In this document: positions 26,201 through 33,636 of the stretch, piece after piece
Layout of the letters: each line of letters opens with the position of its first letter
Numbering within the stretch: the first letter of the stretch is position 1
Assembly (NCBI GenBank): GCA_024691305.1
Contig: JAILNS010000015.1
Coordinates: forward strand, 248,001 to 312,000
DNA length: 64,000 nt
Source of the DNA: Lachnospiraceae bacterium
GTDB taxonomy: Bacteria; Bacillota; Clostridia; Lachnospirales; Lachnospiraceae
Direction of reading: 5' to 3'
Position numbers and translations under genes: made by a program
The notes under the pieces: generated by a model
Seen by the model: only the letters and a program-made list of their open reading frames with translations
Databases searched by the model: none
Told to the model about the DNA's origin: nothing

Positions 26201-26605
26201 GCTAATGTTTCAGTACACCTTGATATGCCTGAGGAGGATACAGCTACTGCGGATGCTGATACCGGATCGAACGAAGTTGCGACCTCAATTACCGATCCTG
26301 ACGGTGTTCAGGCCTATGTACAGAAGCAGGAGATAGCTGAAAACAATGTTCCCAGAAGTCAGGCTGTCGCAAGACGTATAGTAGCTCCCGAAGTCAAAGC
26401 CGGTGTGAAGATTTTCTGGATCAGTTTATTTATTATTGCATTACTACTTGGTTTACTTACATTTTTATTAATGAACAGAAGAGACCTTAAGGCATATGCA
26501 TCTGCAAGAAAATCAAAAAAAGCACTTGCAAAGACCACTAATAAAGTTGCCGTATCAAATACCCGAAAGAACAAAGGAAGCAAGAAGTATACGAAATATT
26601 TGTGA
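23249..26605 (+). CDS. Large membrane-anchored surface protein with InlB-type repeat and MBG/YDG domains
   Basis: This is a predicted extracellular adhesin-like or wall-associated protein of 1118 residues. An N-terminal signal/anchor lies at about residues 10-34. An InlB B-type repeat follows (about 36-116, ending in LSGWYNDPGCTEMFDFSTD..LYAGW), then an Ig-like segment (about 120-220, YQWRSC...YYYCVVTS). Tandem YDG/MBG-type beta domains run from about 223 to 640, with KRKVTVSGITAENRVYDEDN and KKPVTVSGITASDKTYDGTT as repeat starts. A Ser/Thr/Lys/Gly low-complexity linker covers about 715-797. A folded domain (about 810-1000) and a C-terminal membrane helix (about 1053-1076) with a basic cytoplasmic tail complete it. 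There is no LPXTG motif. Ligands are unknown. Confidence 0.8.
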   Translation: MRAKRRQDSLPIIFAIAVMAILVIGFISIHVFAGNAYTVTFNGNDGNWDNASETYEVLYPYDSEGQSISITAPDSVPNYPGYTLSGWYNDPGCTEMFDFSTDTISSDSVLYAGWEEVIPATTPIITNESSYSYSLEYGDSLDLKVTVEDINDHSISYQWRSCTSEPDDSSSWSDISGATSYTYSIDTSSLGTSYYYCVVTSTRTDNNETASTNSYYTTVTVSKRKVTVSGITAENRVYDEDNINADLDFSNVIISNVLEEDTDYLTVEGTGTFADDAMGLNKTVTISDLTLTGTSSANYTLDTTNSQTTTTASITGGTVTPTLTLDPTKTYTYNGYSITPDYTVKLSGETFPATNYNVTLTNNINAGTATITIEESDSSLYDFEDLTANFTIGKATLSAANVTVGSMTYNGSSQNASVTVRFGTSTHELSYYTITGTTSGTSAGSYTLTVAAKETNPNVTGSITKTYSISKKPVTVSGITASDKTYDGTTNATVNYSNASITGKVSGDSLTVSAANGAFISKNAGSNVEVTISGITLEGTSLANYTLDETGSQNKTNATISKLSMTPIVSISPSTYKYTGSAITPTYTVKYNGSTLDTSEYTVSVSDNNAPGTGNLTVTCTGTGNYLFDPVTKEFTISQMTTHTSKPSTKLTASTTATTLSDVPLGVTGWEWEDPSTALPTATTKAQTLKATAVYTAADASYYKDSANTMTITVTIPKSSTTTTKTSTSAKSSSSAKSSTTLSKTTTSSKTSTSGKTTSSSGTSGKTTSSSGSTGSRTTSGSGSSSLRTSSSLGLGSGSSNTEAQPPFIEGAPDISGWDAIELRLSGTAEGDSLPVYMNGTNQLPSELLNSLKGKNITLVLDMGNSIKWNINGMCIPSDINSDIDFSLLTNTNGVPAELVNMISSTDYNMQLSLGHDGDYGCAPILTLNLGTNNAGLYANLFYFNTASNSLEYETADQISEDGTASLAFTHASDYVIVVDKEILANVSVHLDMPEEDTATADADTGSNEVATSITDPDGVQAYVQKQEIAENNVPRSQAVARRIVAPEVKAGVKIFWISLFIIALLLGLLTFLLMNRRDLKAYASARKSKKALAKTTNKVAVSNTRKNKGSKKYTKYL
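25395..25640 (+). repeat. Low-complexity Ser/Thr/Lys/Gly coding repeat
   Basis: Within the surface-protein gene, short imperfect repeats encode KTSTSAKSS, GKTTSSSGTS and related units. One near-duplicate of about 30 bases (GGTAAAAC.ACATCAAGTTC) occurs around 25510 and again around 25540. It looks like a flexible, possibly glycosylated stalk and could vary in length by slippage. Confidence 0.75.
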
Positions 26606-26667
26606 TCTCTTTCAGGATCATATAAGATATATAGAGCTAATGATTGATTAATACGGAGGAAGCAAAA

Positions 26668-26895
26668 ATGGATGTTGATGTAAAAGCAATGGTTGAGAAG
26701 GTTATCGATAAAGCCAAAAGTGATCCTAAGTTTAGGGAAGAGTTACAGAAGGATCCCGAAAAAGCAGTAGAATCCGTTATCGGAATAGATATTCCTGACG
26801 GATCACTCGATAAGGTTCTCGAAGGTCTTAAAGACGGAGATTCCTTAGAGAAGTTAGGAAAAGTATCAGGAATCCTTAATATGTTCAAGAAATAA
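26668..26895 (+). CDS. Small NHLP/Nif11-leader-like protein, function unknown
   Basis: The start at 26668 is set by ACGGAGG 9 bases upstream; the in-frame upstream extension has no site. The 75-residue acidic protein is helical and resembles the leader fold of nitrile-hydratase-like (NHLP) precursors: AMVEKVIDKAKSDPKFREEL, then KDPEKAVESVIGIDIP, then a hydrophobic/charged helix. It ends GILNMFKK with no Gly-Gly cleavage site or Cys/Ser/Thr-rich core peptide. Small proteins of this kind recur in Lachnospiraceae, as I recall. It is monocistronic, closed by a terminator, and no peptide-modifying enzyme is adjacent. A RiPP precursor role is unproven. Confidence 0.75.
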   Translation: MDVDVKAMVEKVIDKAKSDPKFREELQKDPEKAVESVIGIDIPDGSLDKVLEGLKDGDSLEKLGKVSGILNMFKK

Positions 26896-26927
26896 TCCAT
26901 ATTTACAGGTTATAAATGAATTGACAG

Positions 26928-26956
26928 TACCGTCGCAATCTGCGGCGGTATTTTTT
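26928..26956 (+). terminator. Terminator after the NHLP-leader-like gene
   Basis: A 10-bp stem (TACCGTCGCA with TGCGGCGGTA, one G-U pair) closes a 3-base loop and is followed by six T, 32 bp after the stop codon. Confidence 0.9.
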
Positions 26957-26989
26957 CTACAAAATATGATTAATGTATAGTATTATAAT

Positions 26990-27013
26990 AAGTGTAACGT
27001 AAAACCTACACTT
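26990..27013. promoter_or_regulatory. Candidate operator AAGTGTA-N10-TACACTT
   Basis: A perfect 7-bp inverted repeat with a 10-base centre lies directly after a TATAAT at 26984-26989 and 23 bp before the dehydrogenase gene. No good -35 pairs with that -10. The position would suit a repressor; the protein is unknown. Confidence 0.4.
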
Positions 27014-27036
27014 GTTATGTTTTTAAGGAGAATGAT

Positions 27037-27798
27037 ATGATCGATGTTAAAGGACGCTGGGCCCTGATCACGGGAGCAGCAAGAGGCATAGGACATGGTG
27101 CAGCCGTATTTATGGCAAAACAGGGATGCAATCTGGTACTTCAGGGAAGAACCAAAGAACATTGTGAAAAGACACTGGAAGAAGTTAAAGCTTTGGGTGT
27201 TGATGCATATGCAGTAGGTGCCGAATTCACAGATCTTTCTCAGGTTGAAGCAATGCTTAATGAGATTGACAAGAAAGGTACTCCTATTGATATAATCCTC
27301 AATAATGCAGGTATTCAGGTTGCTTATCGTACAGAATATTTAAAGACTCCTCCCAAGGATTATGAGGACAGTTTTAAAATCAATACGATAGCCCCTATGA
27401 TGATCGTATATCATTTTTTACCTAAAATGGAAGAACGGGGCTTCGGACGCATCGTAAATACAACAAGCGGTATCAGACTCGAACCTGAACAGGCCGGATA
27501 TTCCGCATCCAAGGCTGCACTTGATAAAGTAACTATGGATCTTGCATCTAAATATAACGGTACCGATATATGCATAAATATTACGGATCCAGGCTGGTGT
27601 CGGACAGATCTGGGCGGACCTAAGGCACCTAACGCTCCCGAAAGTTCTCTTCCCGGAGTAGTCGTAGGTGCATTTATTAATGATAAAAAATCCGGAAGGA
27701 ACTTTTCAGCAGGTCATTTTTATGATATGACACTTGAAGAAGCAGTAAAAAAAGCCGAGGATAACTTCCCTGTTTATACAGGTTCTATCGGTTTATGA
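27037..27798 (+). CDS. Short-chain dehydrogenase/reductase
   Basis: This is an NAD(P)-dependent oxidoreductase of the classical SDR family, 253 residues. It shows the cofactor motif TGAARGIGHGAA (about residues 11-22), NNAG, the catalytic Ser in VNTTSGIRLEP and the YSASK motif (Tyr-x-x-x-Lys). AAGGAG precedes the ATG. The basic Arg in the glycine motif and QGR after the second strand hint at NADPH use, which is an inference. The gene lies 25 bp before a GH26-like hydrolase, so the pair may act on a sugar or polyol. Confidence 0.92.
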   Translation: MIDVKGRWALITGAARGIGHGAAVFMAKQGCNLVLQGRTKEHCEKTLEEVKALGVDAYAVGAEFTDLSQVEAMLNEIDKKGTPIDIILNNAGIQVAYRTEYLKTPPKDYEDSFKINTIAPMMIVYHFLPKMEERGFGRIVNTTSGIRLEPEQAGYSASKAALDKVTMDLASKYNGTDICINITDPGWCRTDLGGPKAPNAPESSLPGVVVGAFINDKKSGRNFSAGHFYDMTLEEAVKKAEDNFPVYTGSIGL

Positions 27799-27823
27799 TA
27801 TTTAGATGTATCGGAGGTATTAT

Positions 27824-29245
27824 ATGTCTGAACAAATCTATAAGATCCATATGGGTAAAGCAAGACTGGCTCTCGATCTTTCAGACGGAAGCGAGAGAGG
27901 AGAATATGTAGATCAGGATTATATCCTGCATACTCTCGGACGCCCTCACCGAAATATCAACCTGATGTATACATATTATCCGAAAGATGAACAATGGCCG
28001 GCACGTATTTCTGAAGCCTGTAAGGATATGGAGGTCAATTTTGCCTGGGATTATCCTTATGATGATTATTTCCCTTACGGAGCCGGAGATGAGCCTTTTA
28101 AGAGCATGAAAGATGTACGTCGCCACGGTCAGGACGTAACTCTTACCATAACGATAGACTGTTCTTTGGATGATGACACCTTAAGAGCATTTGCCAGGGA
28201 TCTTAGGCCATATGGCCGCATGAGGCTTCGCATCAATCATGAATGCTGCGGAGACTGGTTTACTCATAATAAACGTTTTTCTTATAAGGAGATCGCGGAT
28301 TTCTTTGTTAGATTTACAGCTATCATAAAAGAGGAAGCACCTAACGTTAAAGTTATATTTTGTGCAGGATTTGCAGAAGAAGATGGCGGAAAAGTCGCTT
28401 GTGAAGATGTTTTTATAGAAGCCTACAAAGCCGCAGATGTATGGAGTGCAGACAGATATCTGGCTCTTAACTACGGCTGGCCTTATGATGTATCTGAAAA
28501 AGACGATGGCGGAAGGCATACATTTACGCCAACCGAAACATGTTTTAATCATTGTAAGTACACATCCGCAAGATTAAAAGCCATAACCGGACAGGATAAG
28601 CCTTTTGTGATGAGCGAATTAAATGCAGATGGCGATGTGGTAGGTCCTATGCACCAGGGGGAAGTCGTAAAGAGATTTACTGACCGATTGAAGGCAGATG
28701 GCGGCGACTGGTTTGAAGCTTATACTTTTTATCAGTTCAGGGACCGCGGGCGTCTTGGGCTTGAGATCGAAGACCCAAATAATCCCAATGCCGGAATAGC
28801 ACAGCCTATTTTAAAAGAATACAAGGATATCCTAAATGATCCTTACTGTATGCCTAAAATGGACATAGGAGAGACCGTTAAGCTTCCCTTTACGTTCAGA
28901 TGGGGTGGTTCCGAAGATGCAGACGGACTTGGGATGAAGATACGTTTTGATAAGAATCCCGAGTTTTGTGAAATGAACTTCGAAGAAAACCTTTCTCTTA
29001 TGATAGAATTTAACGGGCATTGGTTTTATAAGTCGCCTGAGACCAAATTCGTTGATCTTATGCCTGCATTCTTTGAAAATCCGATAGAGGATGGTACAGA
29101 ACTTGAGCTTAAGTTATTTGCAACACCTGCAGAAGGCATAAATCCCGATAACGGAAAAGATGACTGGGCGATCAATTACTATGCTACAATGACCAAAATA
29201 CCGGATATACGTATTCGTTATGAGCCTGTAAGCATCGTAGATTAA
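27824..29245 (+). CDS. GH26-like/clan GH-A hydrolase, cytoplasmic
   Basis: The start at 27824 is set by CGGAGG 7 bases upstream; the six-codon extension upstream lacks a site. The 473-residue protein has no signal peptide. The segment RLRINHECCGDWF resembles the GH26 signature H-E-x-x-G-x-W-F, with Glu140 as candidate acid/base. Glu265 in VMSELNADG is a candidate nucleophile at the expected barrel strand 7. A beta-rich C-terminal domain follows from about residue 350. The assignment rests on these motifs only; the substrate is unknown. It forms a two-gene unit with the dehydrogenase upstream, and the membrane protein gene follows 19 bp later. Confidence 0.6.
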   Translation: MSEQIYKIHMGKARLALDLSDGSERGEYVDQDYILHTLGRPHRNINLMYTYYPKDEQWPARISEACKDMEVNFAWDYPYDDYFPYGAGDEPFKSMKDVRRHGQDVTLTITIDCSLDDDTLRAFARDLRPYGRMRLRINHECCGDWFTHNKRFSYKEIADFFVRFTAIIKEEAPNVKVIFCAGFAEEDGGKVACEDVFIEAYKAADVWSADRYLALNYGWPYDVSEKDDGGRHTFTPTETCFNHCKYTSARLKAITGQDKPFVMSELNADGDVVGPMHQGEVVKRFTDRLKADGGDWFEAYTFYQFRDRGRLGLEIEDPNNPNAGIAQPILKEYKDILNDPYCMPKMDIGETVKLPFTFRWGGSEDADGLGMKIRFDKNPEFCEMNFEENLSLMIEFNGHWFYKSPETKFVDLMPAFFENPIEDGTELELKLFATPAEGINPDNGKDDWAINYYATMTKIPDIRIRYEPVSIVD

Positions 29246-29264
29246 GGATCAATTTACTGACTTC

Positions 29265-30020
29265 ATGGATTATTTTTTTACATATTCCGATAAACTCCCG
29301 GAAGGTTCGGGATATGAACTGTTTGGAAAAGAGCATACTTCGATCATGATCATATGTATCATCATGGTCGCGGTATGCTTATTTGTATATTCACGAAGCA
29401 TAGAGGGCATAAAAAGAAGACTCCGAAGGATCATTGCCTTAATACCGGTGTTACTCATATTTTTGCGGCTTATATATGTCATATGTGCAGGCGCTGCCGT
29501 TATATATGAATTACCGCTTCATCTATGCAGTATAGCAGGGATGGTATGCTTTATATACGAATATACCGGTAACAGCTTGCCTTCGGGCATCAGGGCAACT
29601 TTATCACAGGCGCTTTTGTCGCTGTGTCTTCCCGGTGCTTTAATGGCCCTTATCTTTACAGACGGTACGGTATATCCGGTAATTCATTTCATAACTATTC
29701 AGAGCACATTGTTTCATGTATTCATTGTGATCTATATAATCATCACCATAAAAGACCATGATGTTTATCCCAGTGTTAAAGAAGCTTACCGCAATATCAT
29801 TTTTCTCTTATGTATAGTTCCTTTTGTATATATATTTGATAAGCTATTTAAAGCAAATTATATGTTTTTAATGAACCCATCCAAAGGATCACCATTATCA
29901 TGGGCATACACTCACGGTCGTTTTTTCTATCTGTTTATCTATGGATTTATCGTTATTATCGTGATATATCTGATCAATCTTATCGGAGAATACATATTAC
30001 GTTATAAAAACCAACAGTAA
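29265..30020 (+). CDS. YwaF/TIGR02206-family membrane protein
   Basis: This is an integral membrane protein of 251 residues with about seven hydrophobic segments. It shows the family's motif PLHLCSIAGMV (compare PLHxCS in YwaF/TMEM164-like proteins) and KEHTSIMI near the N-terminus. The ribosome site is weak (AAGGATC, 14 bases upstream). Function is not established for the family in bacteria. It may be co-transcribed with the two genes upstream. Confidence 0.72.
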   Translation: MDYFFTYSDKLPEGSGYELFGKEHTSIMIICIIMVAVCLFVYSRSIEGIKRRLRRIIALIPVLLIFLRLIYVICAGAAVIYELPLHLCSIAGMVCFIYEYTGNSLPSGIRATLSQALLSLCLPGALMALIFTDGTVYPVIHFITIQSTLFHVFIVIYIIITIKDHDVYPSVKEAYRNIIFLLCIVPFVYIFDKLFKANYMFLMNPSKGSPLSWAYTHGRFFYLFIYGFIVIIVIYLINLIGEYILRYKNQQ

Positions 30021-30182
30021 TTGTCCTCATATTTTCCGTTTTAGGTAAATTAACCCCCTCTATTTTACTGTAATATACGTTTATTCAAATAGCAGCAGAG
30101 TGTATTCTAATATCATAAAGAAGGATAACAGACAACATATACTTTATATGACCGATATCACAGGTCAGGAAAGGAGTCGGAT

Positions 30183-30407
30183 ATGTTATCAATGATATTT
30201 GCTTTTGCACTTATATGGGCTATATGGAAGATCACGGTCCTTGGGATAAAACTAACATGGGGAGTAATGAAGTTTTTCTTCTCGATCGTATTGTTCCCGT
30301 TAGTGATAATAGGAATATTTATCGCAGGACTGACATACATCGCTTTACCGGTCATCATAATAGCCGGAATAATCGCATTAATAGCAGGTAAGACCTCGGT
30401 AGTTTAA
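30183..30407 (+). CDS. Small hydrophobic membrane protein, unknown function
   Basis: The 74-residue protein is almost entirely hydrophobic, with two to three membrane segments (about residues 3-22, 28-50 and 52-70). GAAAGGAG 8 bases before the ATG supports real translation. It has no recognisable family. A terminator follows at 30440-30468, making it a likely single-gene transcript. A short TGACC...GGTCA inverted repeat lies just upstream of its ribosome site. Confidence 0.7.
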   Translation: MLSMIFAFALIWAIWKITVLGIKLTWGVMKFFFSIVLFPLVIIGIFIAGLTYIALPVIIIAGIIALIAGKTSVV

Positions 30408-30439
30408 ATAACCCCCTTCTTAATCTCCATTTTTCAAGG

Positions 30440-30468
30440 CAGGCCGGATTTTCCGGCCTGTTCCTTTT
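30440..30468 (+). terminator. Terminator after the small membrane protein
   Basis: A 9-bp GC-rich stem (CAGGCCGGA with TCCGGCCTG) closes a 3-base loop and is followed by TTCCTTTTAT, an imperfect T tract. Confidence 0.82.
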
Positions 30469-30519
30469 ATATAAATCATTAAATATTTACTCATACTTAA
30501 TAGATATTTTTCCCGTTCA

Positions 30520-30528
30520 TGTTAAAAT
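30520..30528 (+). promoter_or_regulatory. Possible extended -10 promoter element
   Basis: TG at 30520-30521 followed by TAAAAT (30523-30528) forms an extended -10, 36 bp before the next gene. No convincing -35 is present. Confidence 0.3.
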
Positions 30529-30564
30529 AGATAGAAACATCAAATCAAAAGAGGACATGCAGGA

Positions 30565-31230
30565 ATGAAATACGGAGAAAGTGTTTTTGATATCGGATAT
30601 CTTGCTTTTGCGATCATATCCGGATGTATTATCTTAAAAACGAACAACAATAAAGCGGCTAAACTGATGGGAATTGCTGTTTTGATACTTGGAATAGGAG
30701 ATTCTTTTCATCTAATCCCAAGGGTTCTCAATTATTTTACCGATCTTGATATGAATGCCGCTTTGGGAATAGGCAAACTGATAACCAGCCTTACAATGAC
30801 TGCGTTCTATTATATTTTATACAGGATATGGCTGATCCTGTATGACCGGAATGAAAACAAAAATCTTACTCTTATTGTATATATACTTATAATCGCAAGG
30901 ATAGCATTATGTCTGTTCCCTCAAAATCGTTGGATAACCAATGAAGGATCTGTATTATGGGGGATATTAAGAAATATTCCGTTTATGATCCTTGGCGGGA
31001 TAGTCTGCTATCTGTATTTTTCCGAAAGGATGCAGATCGATAAATTCAAATATTTATGGCTGTATATTCTGTTGTCTTTTTTGTTCTATATTCCCGTTGC
31101 ATTTTTTGCAAGCATCATCCCTATGTTCGGAATGCTGATGCTGCCTAAGACTATATGCTATATCCTGATGATATATGCTTTTTTGAAATATACTAAACAG
31201 GACAGGTTATCCGATGTTAAACGAATTTAA
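30565..31230 (+). CDS. Seven-helix membrane protein with GDSFHLIPR motif, unknown function
   Basis: The 221-residue integral membrane protein has about seven hydrophobic segments. A conspicuous charged motif GDSFHLIPR sits at the end of the second segment and may form a functional site in or near the membrane. I do not recognise a characterised family. It overlaps the PHP-domain gene by 17 bases, so the two are translated from one transcript. Confidence 0.72.
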   Translation: MKYGESVFDIGYLAFAIISGCIILKTNNNKAAKLMGIAVLILGIGDSFHLIPRVLNYFTDLDMNAALGIGKLITSLTMTAFYYILYRIWLILYDRNENKNLTLIVYILIIARIALCLFPQNRWITNEGSVLWGILRNIPFMILGGIVCYLYFSERMQIDKFKYLWLYILLSFLFYIPVAFFASIIPMFGMLMLPKTICYILMIYAFLKYTKQDRLSDVKRI

Positions 31231-31966
31231 ATACTTATATGAAACGCATTTACATACTTCTGAAAGCAGTGCATGCGGACATGATACCGCAGAAGATATG
31301 GTAAAAGCCTGCAAGGAATACGGTTATACAGGAATATTCGTAACAGACCATGCCTGGGGAGGAAATACTGCTGTAGACAGGAGCCTTCCATGGAGAGAGT
31401 GGGTAAGGCTGTTTGCACTCGGGTATGAGCACGCCAGGGAAATTGGGGATAAGATCGGCTTAGATGTCTGGTTTGGATATGAATCAGGATATAACGGAAC
31501 TGAGTTTCTGATATATGGTATAACTCCCGAATGGATGGCAGACCATAGTGAACTTCATGATGCACCGATATCCGAACAGATAAAGATCATACATTCCGGA
31601 GGTGGGATAGTAGTACAGGCTCACCCCTACAGAGAAGAAGACTATATCCCGCAAATACGTGTATTTCCTGAGTATTCCGATGCTATAGAAGGGATAAATG
31701 CAACACATACGAGTCCTATTAGCAAGGCCCACAAAAGTGATGTATGGAATGAACAGGCCATCAAACTAGCGCAGGACAACAATAAGCCGATAACTGCAGG
31801 CTCAGATATACATTCAACAACCCTTTTTGGGGGCGGGATCATGACGAAACGTAAATTAAACGGCCCAAAAGATTATATCGACCTGATAATGGGAGATGAA
31901 ATGTATCTTATTACAGACGGTGTTATTGTTTTGGACAGATACGGAAATCAGATTCAGGGAGTTTAA
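31214..31966 (+). CDS. PHP-domain metal-dependent phosphoesterase
   Basis: The 250-residue protein has the PHP metal-site motifs in order: THLHTSE, VTDHAWGG, a central Glu (WFGYESGYNGTEFL), QAHPYREED and GSDIHS. These predict a trinuclear-metal phosphoesterase such as histidinol-phosphatase-like or nucleotidase-like enzymes. No substrate can be assigned. It overlaps the upstream membrane protein gene, and the radical SAM gene's ATG follows its stop codon with no gap, so all three are probably one operon. Confidence 0.88.
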   Translation: MLNEFKYLYETHLHTSESSACGHDTAEDMVKACKEYGYTGIFVTDHAWGGNTAVDRSLPWREWVRLFALGYEHAREIGDKIGLDVWFGYESGYNGTEFLIYGITPEWMADHSELHDAPISEQIKIIHSGGGIVVQAHPYREEDYIPQIRVFPEYSDAIEGINATHTSPISKAHKSDVWNEQAIKLAQDNNKPITAGSDIHSTTLFGGGIMTKRKLNGPKDYIDLIMGDEMYLITDGVIVLDRYGNQIQGV

Positions 31967-32800
31967 ATGAATACAGATGCGGTATGTAATGTCTGTCCTC
32001 ATCATTGCAGATTACAGGAAGGCGCTTACGGGATATGTCATGCAAGAAAAAATGTGGATGGCAGGATAATAAGTGATAATTACGGCTTACTGACATCGAT
32101 AATGTTAGATCCGATAGAGAAAAAGCCATTATCTTTTTTTCATCCCGGTAGTTTTATATTATCCGTCGGGAGTTACGGCTGCAATCTGTCATGCCCGTTT
32201 TGCCAAAACTATGAGATCGCAACCGCTACAAAAGAAGATATGGACAGGTTATATGAAGTTTCACCGAAAAACCTGTGTGATATTGCACTTAAAGCCTGTC
32301 CTGACGGAAATATAGGGGTAGCTTATACATATAATGAAGCTTTGATAAGTTACGAATATGTAAGAGACTGTGCTAAACTTATTCATGAAGCCGGTATGCT
32401 TAACGTTCTTGTCACAAACGGTACTGCAACCGTCGAAGTTCTGGAGGAACTTCTGCCTTATATCGATGCAATGAATATCGATCTTAAATGCTTTGATGCC
32501 ACTACATATAAGATGCTTGGCGGAGATTTTGAAACCGTTAAGAGTTTTATCATAAGAGCTGTCAAAAATTGCCATGTCGAACTCACAACCCTCATCGTGC
32601 CGGCTTTAAATGATTCTTTGGATAAAATGGAAGAGGAGTCTGAATGGATCGCTGATATTGATCCTGATATACCTTTACATATAACCAGATATTTTCCGCG
32701 TTATAAAATGCATGAGATGCCTACAGATATCACTCTTTTATATAAACTTAAAAATATCGCAGAAGCTCATTTAAACCGTGTTTTATTGGGAAATATATGA
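31967..32800 (+). CDS. AmmeMemoRadiSam-type radical SAM enzyme (PflA-like)
   Basis: This is a radical S-adenosylmethionine enzyme of 277 residues. The cluster motif is CNLSCPFC (C-x3-C-x2-C), followed by QNYEIA. The N-terminal extension carries extra cysteines (CNVCPHHCRLQEGAYGICHAR), typical of the AmmeMemoRadiSam/PflA-like subgroup. The LKCFDATTYKMLGGDFETV and RYFPRYKM blocks also fit. Its usual partners Memo and AMMECR1 are not in the window. The start directly abuts the PHP-domain stop codon. The reaction is unknown. Confidence 0.85.
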   Translation: MNTDAVCNVCPHHCRLQEGAYGICHARKNVDGRIISDNYGLLTSIMLDPIEKKPLSFFHPGSFILSVGSYGCNLSCPFCQNYEIATATKEDMDRLYEVSPKNLCDIALKACPDGNIGVAYTYNEALISYEYVRDCAKLIHEAGMLNVLVTNGTATVEVLEELLPYIDAMNIDLKCFDATTYKMLGGDFETVKSFIIRAVKNCHVELTTLIVPALNDSLDKMEEESEWIADIDPDIPLHITRYFPRYKMHEMPTDITLLYKLKNIAEAHLNRVLLGNI

Positions 32801-32877
32801 TTTTTTGCCATTTTATAAGTATCTGCGTATAAAGATATGAAAGTTATTTATATTCTCTGATCAGGAGGAGAAAAATC

Positions 32878-33614
32878 ATGCCAAATGATAAAGATCATTT
32901 TATGACTAAAGAAAACCACGGAATAATTCCGGCACCTACACTGGTTTATAACGATACACAATAAAGACAGCAAAGCTAAAAACTGGCTTGGACGTGAAAA
33001 AGGCGACTCCGAGTCAATGACTCTGATCAAAAACAAAATGTCGGATATTACCGATTCTCTTATGGGAGAGATGAGTGAGGATATCGGTGCTTTTAGGGAA
33101 CAACTGCTTGATATGGTCTCAAAATATGATGAACTCATCGGATATTGTGATAACTACATCGGAAAACTTGGTAAAGGTCGTAAATCTCTTGTAAAGAAAG
33201 TACGTAAACTTGCTATCAAGGAGAGAAAATGTTTTGCAAATCTAGGTTCAAATCTGTTCCCGAAGAGTTCCTGGCTGAAGACTCCAAAAATGTGGATTCC
33301 AAAAAAGAGAAGGCGAGAGAGCGGTATATCTGGTATCTGATAATGCAAGACAGACCTGATCTTATGGCTGCTTATTCAAGATATGTTACCTTAAAGAACA
33401 GATTAAATACACAACAGTTGACGATGAGAAAGTTGAAATTGATGATTTTACGGATTTACTGGGGTGGCTTAACGAAAAGCAGCCTTATCTTGATTCATCT
33501 TTTTCAATGAAAAATCTTAATAGAGACAAAATACAACATATATATGATGAAAGCATTGATAAACACGCCGAATCCATGGGCAATTTGCTTAAAAATATCG
33601 GAATCGAAGAATAA
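32878..33614 (+). pseudogene. Frameshifted gene remnant, family unknown
   Basis: CAGGAGGAG precedes an ATG at 32878, but the reading frame runs only 28 codons. Coherent coding then continues in other frames: frame +1 from about 32955 (KDSKAKNWLGREKGDSESM onward), the original frame from about 33225 (KSVPEEFLAEDSKNVDSK onward), and frame +2 from about 33415 (TVDDEKVEIDDFTDLLGW onward) to a TAA at 33612. Joined, the pieces give one hydrophilic, helical protein of about 240 residues containing an LGKGRKSLVKKVRKLA segment. At least two and probably three small indels have broken it. One piece could still be translated from ATG 33229, which has AAGGAG upstream. Confidence 0.75.
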
Positions 33615-33636
33615 TAAATAATAGAGGATAACCGTT

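Noticed and set aside
26921-26949. TTGACA at 26921-26926 as a second promoter nested near a terminator
   Set aside because: At 17 bases downstream the sequence is GGCGGT, inside the hairpin; there is no usable -10 at 16-18 bases.
30149-30167. TGACC-N9-GGTCA inverted repeat upstream of the small membrane protein
   Set aside because: The arms are only 5 bp and overlap no recognisable promoter; it could be chance.
33229-33510. Independent gene starting at ATG 33229 with AAGGAG upstream
   Set aside because: The frame loses its coherent protein sequence after about 33415, where coding continues in another frame, so it is better read as part of the broken gene; residual translation is possible.
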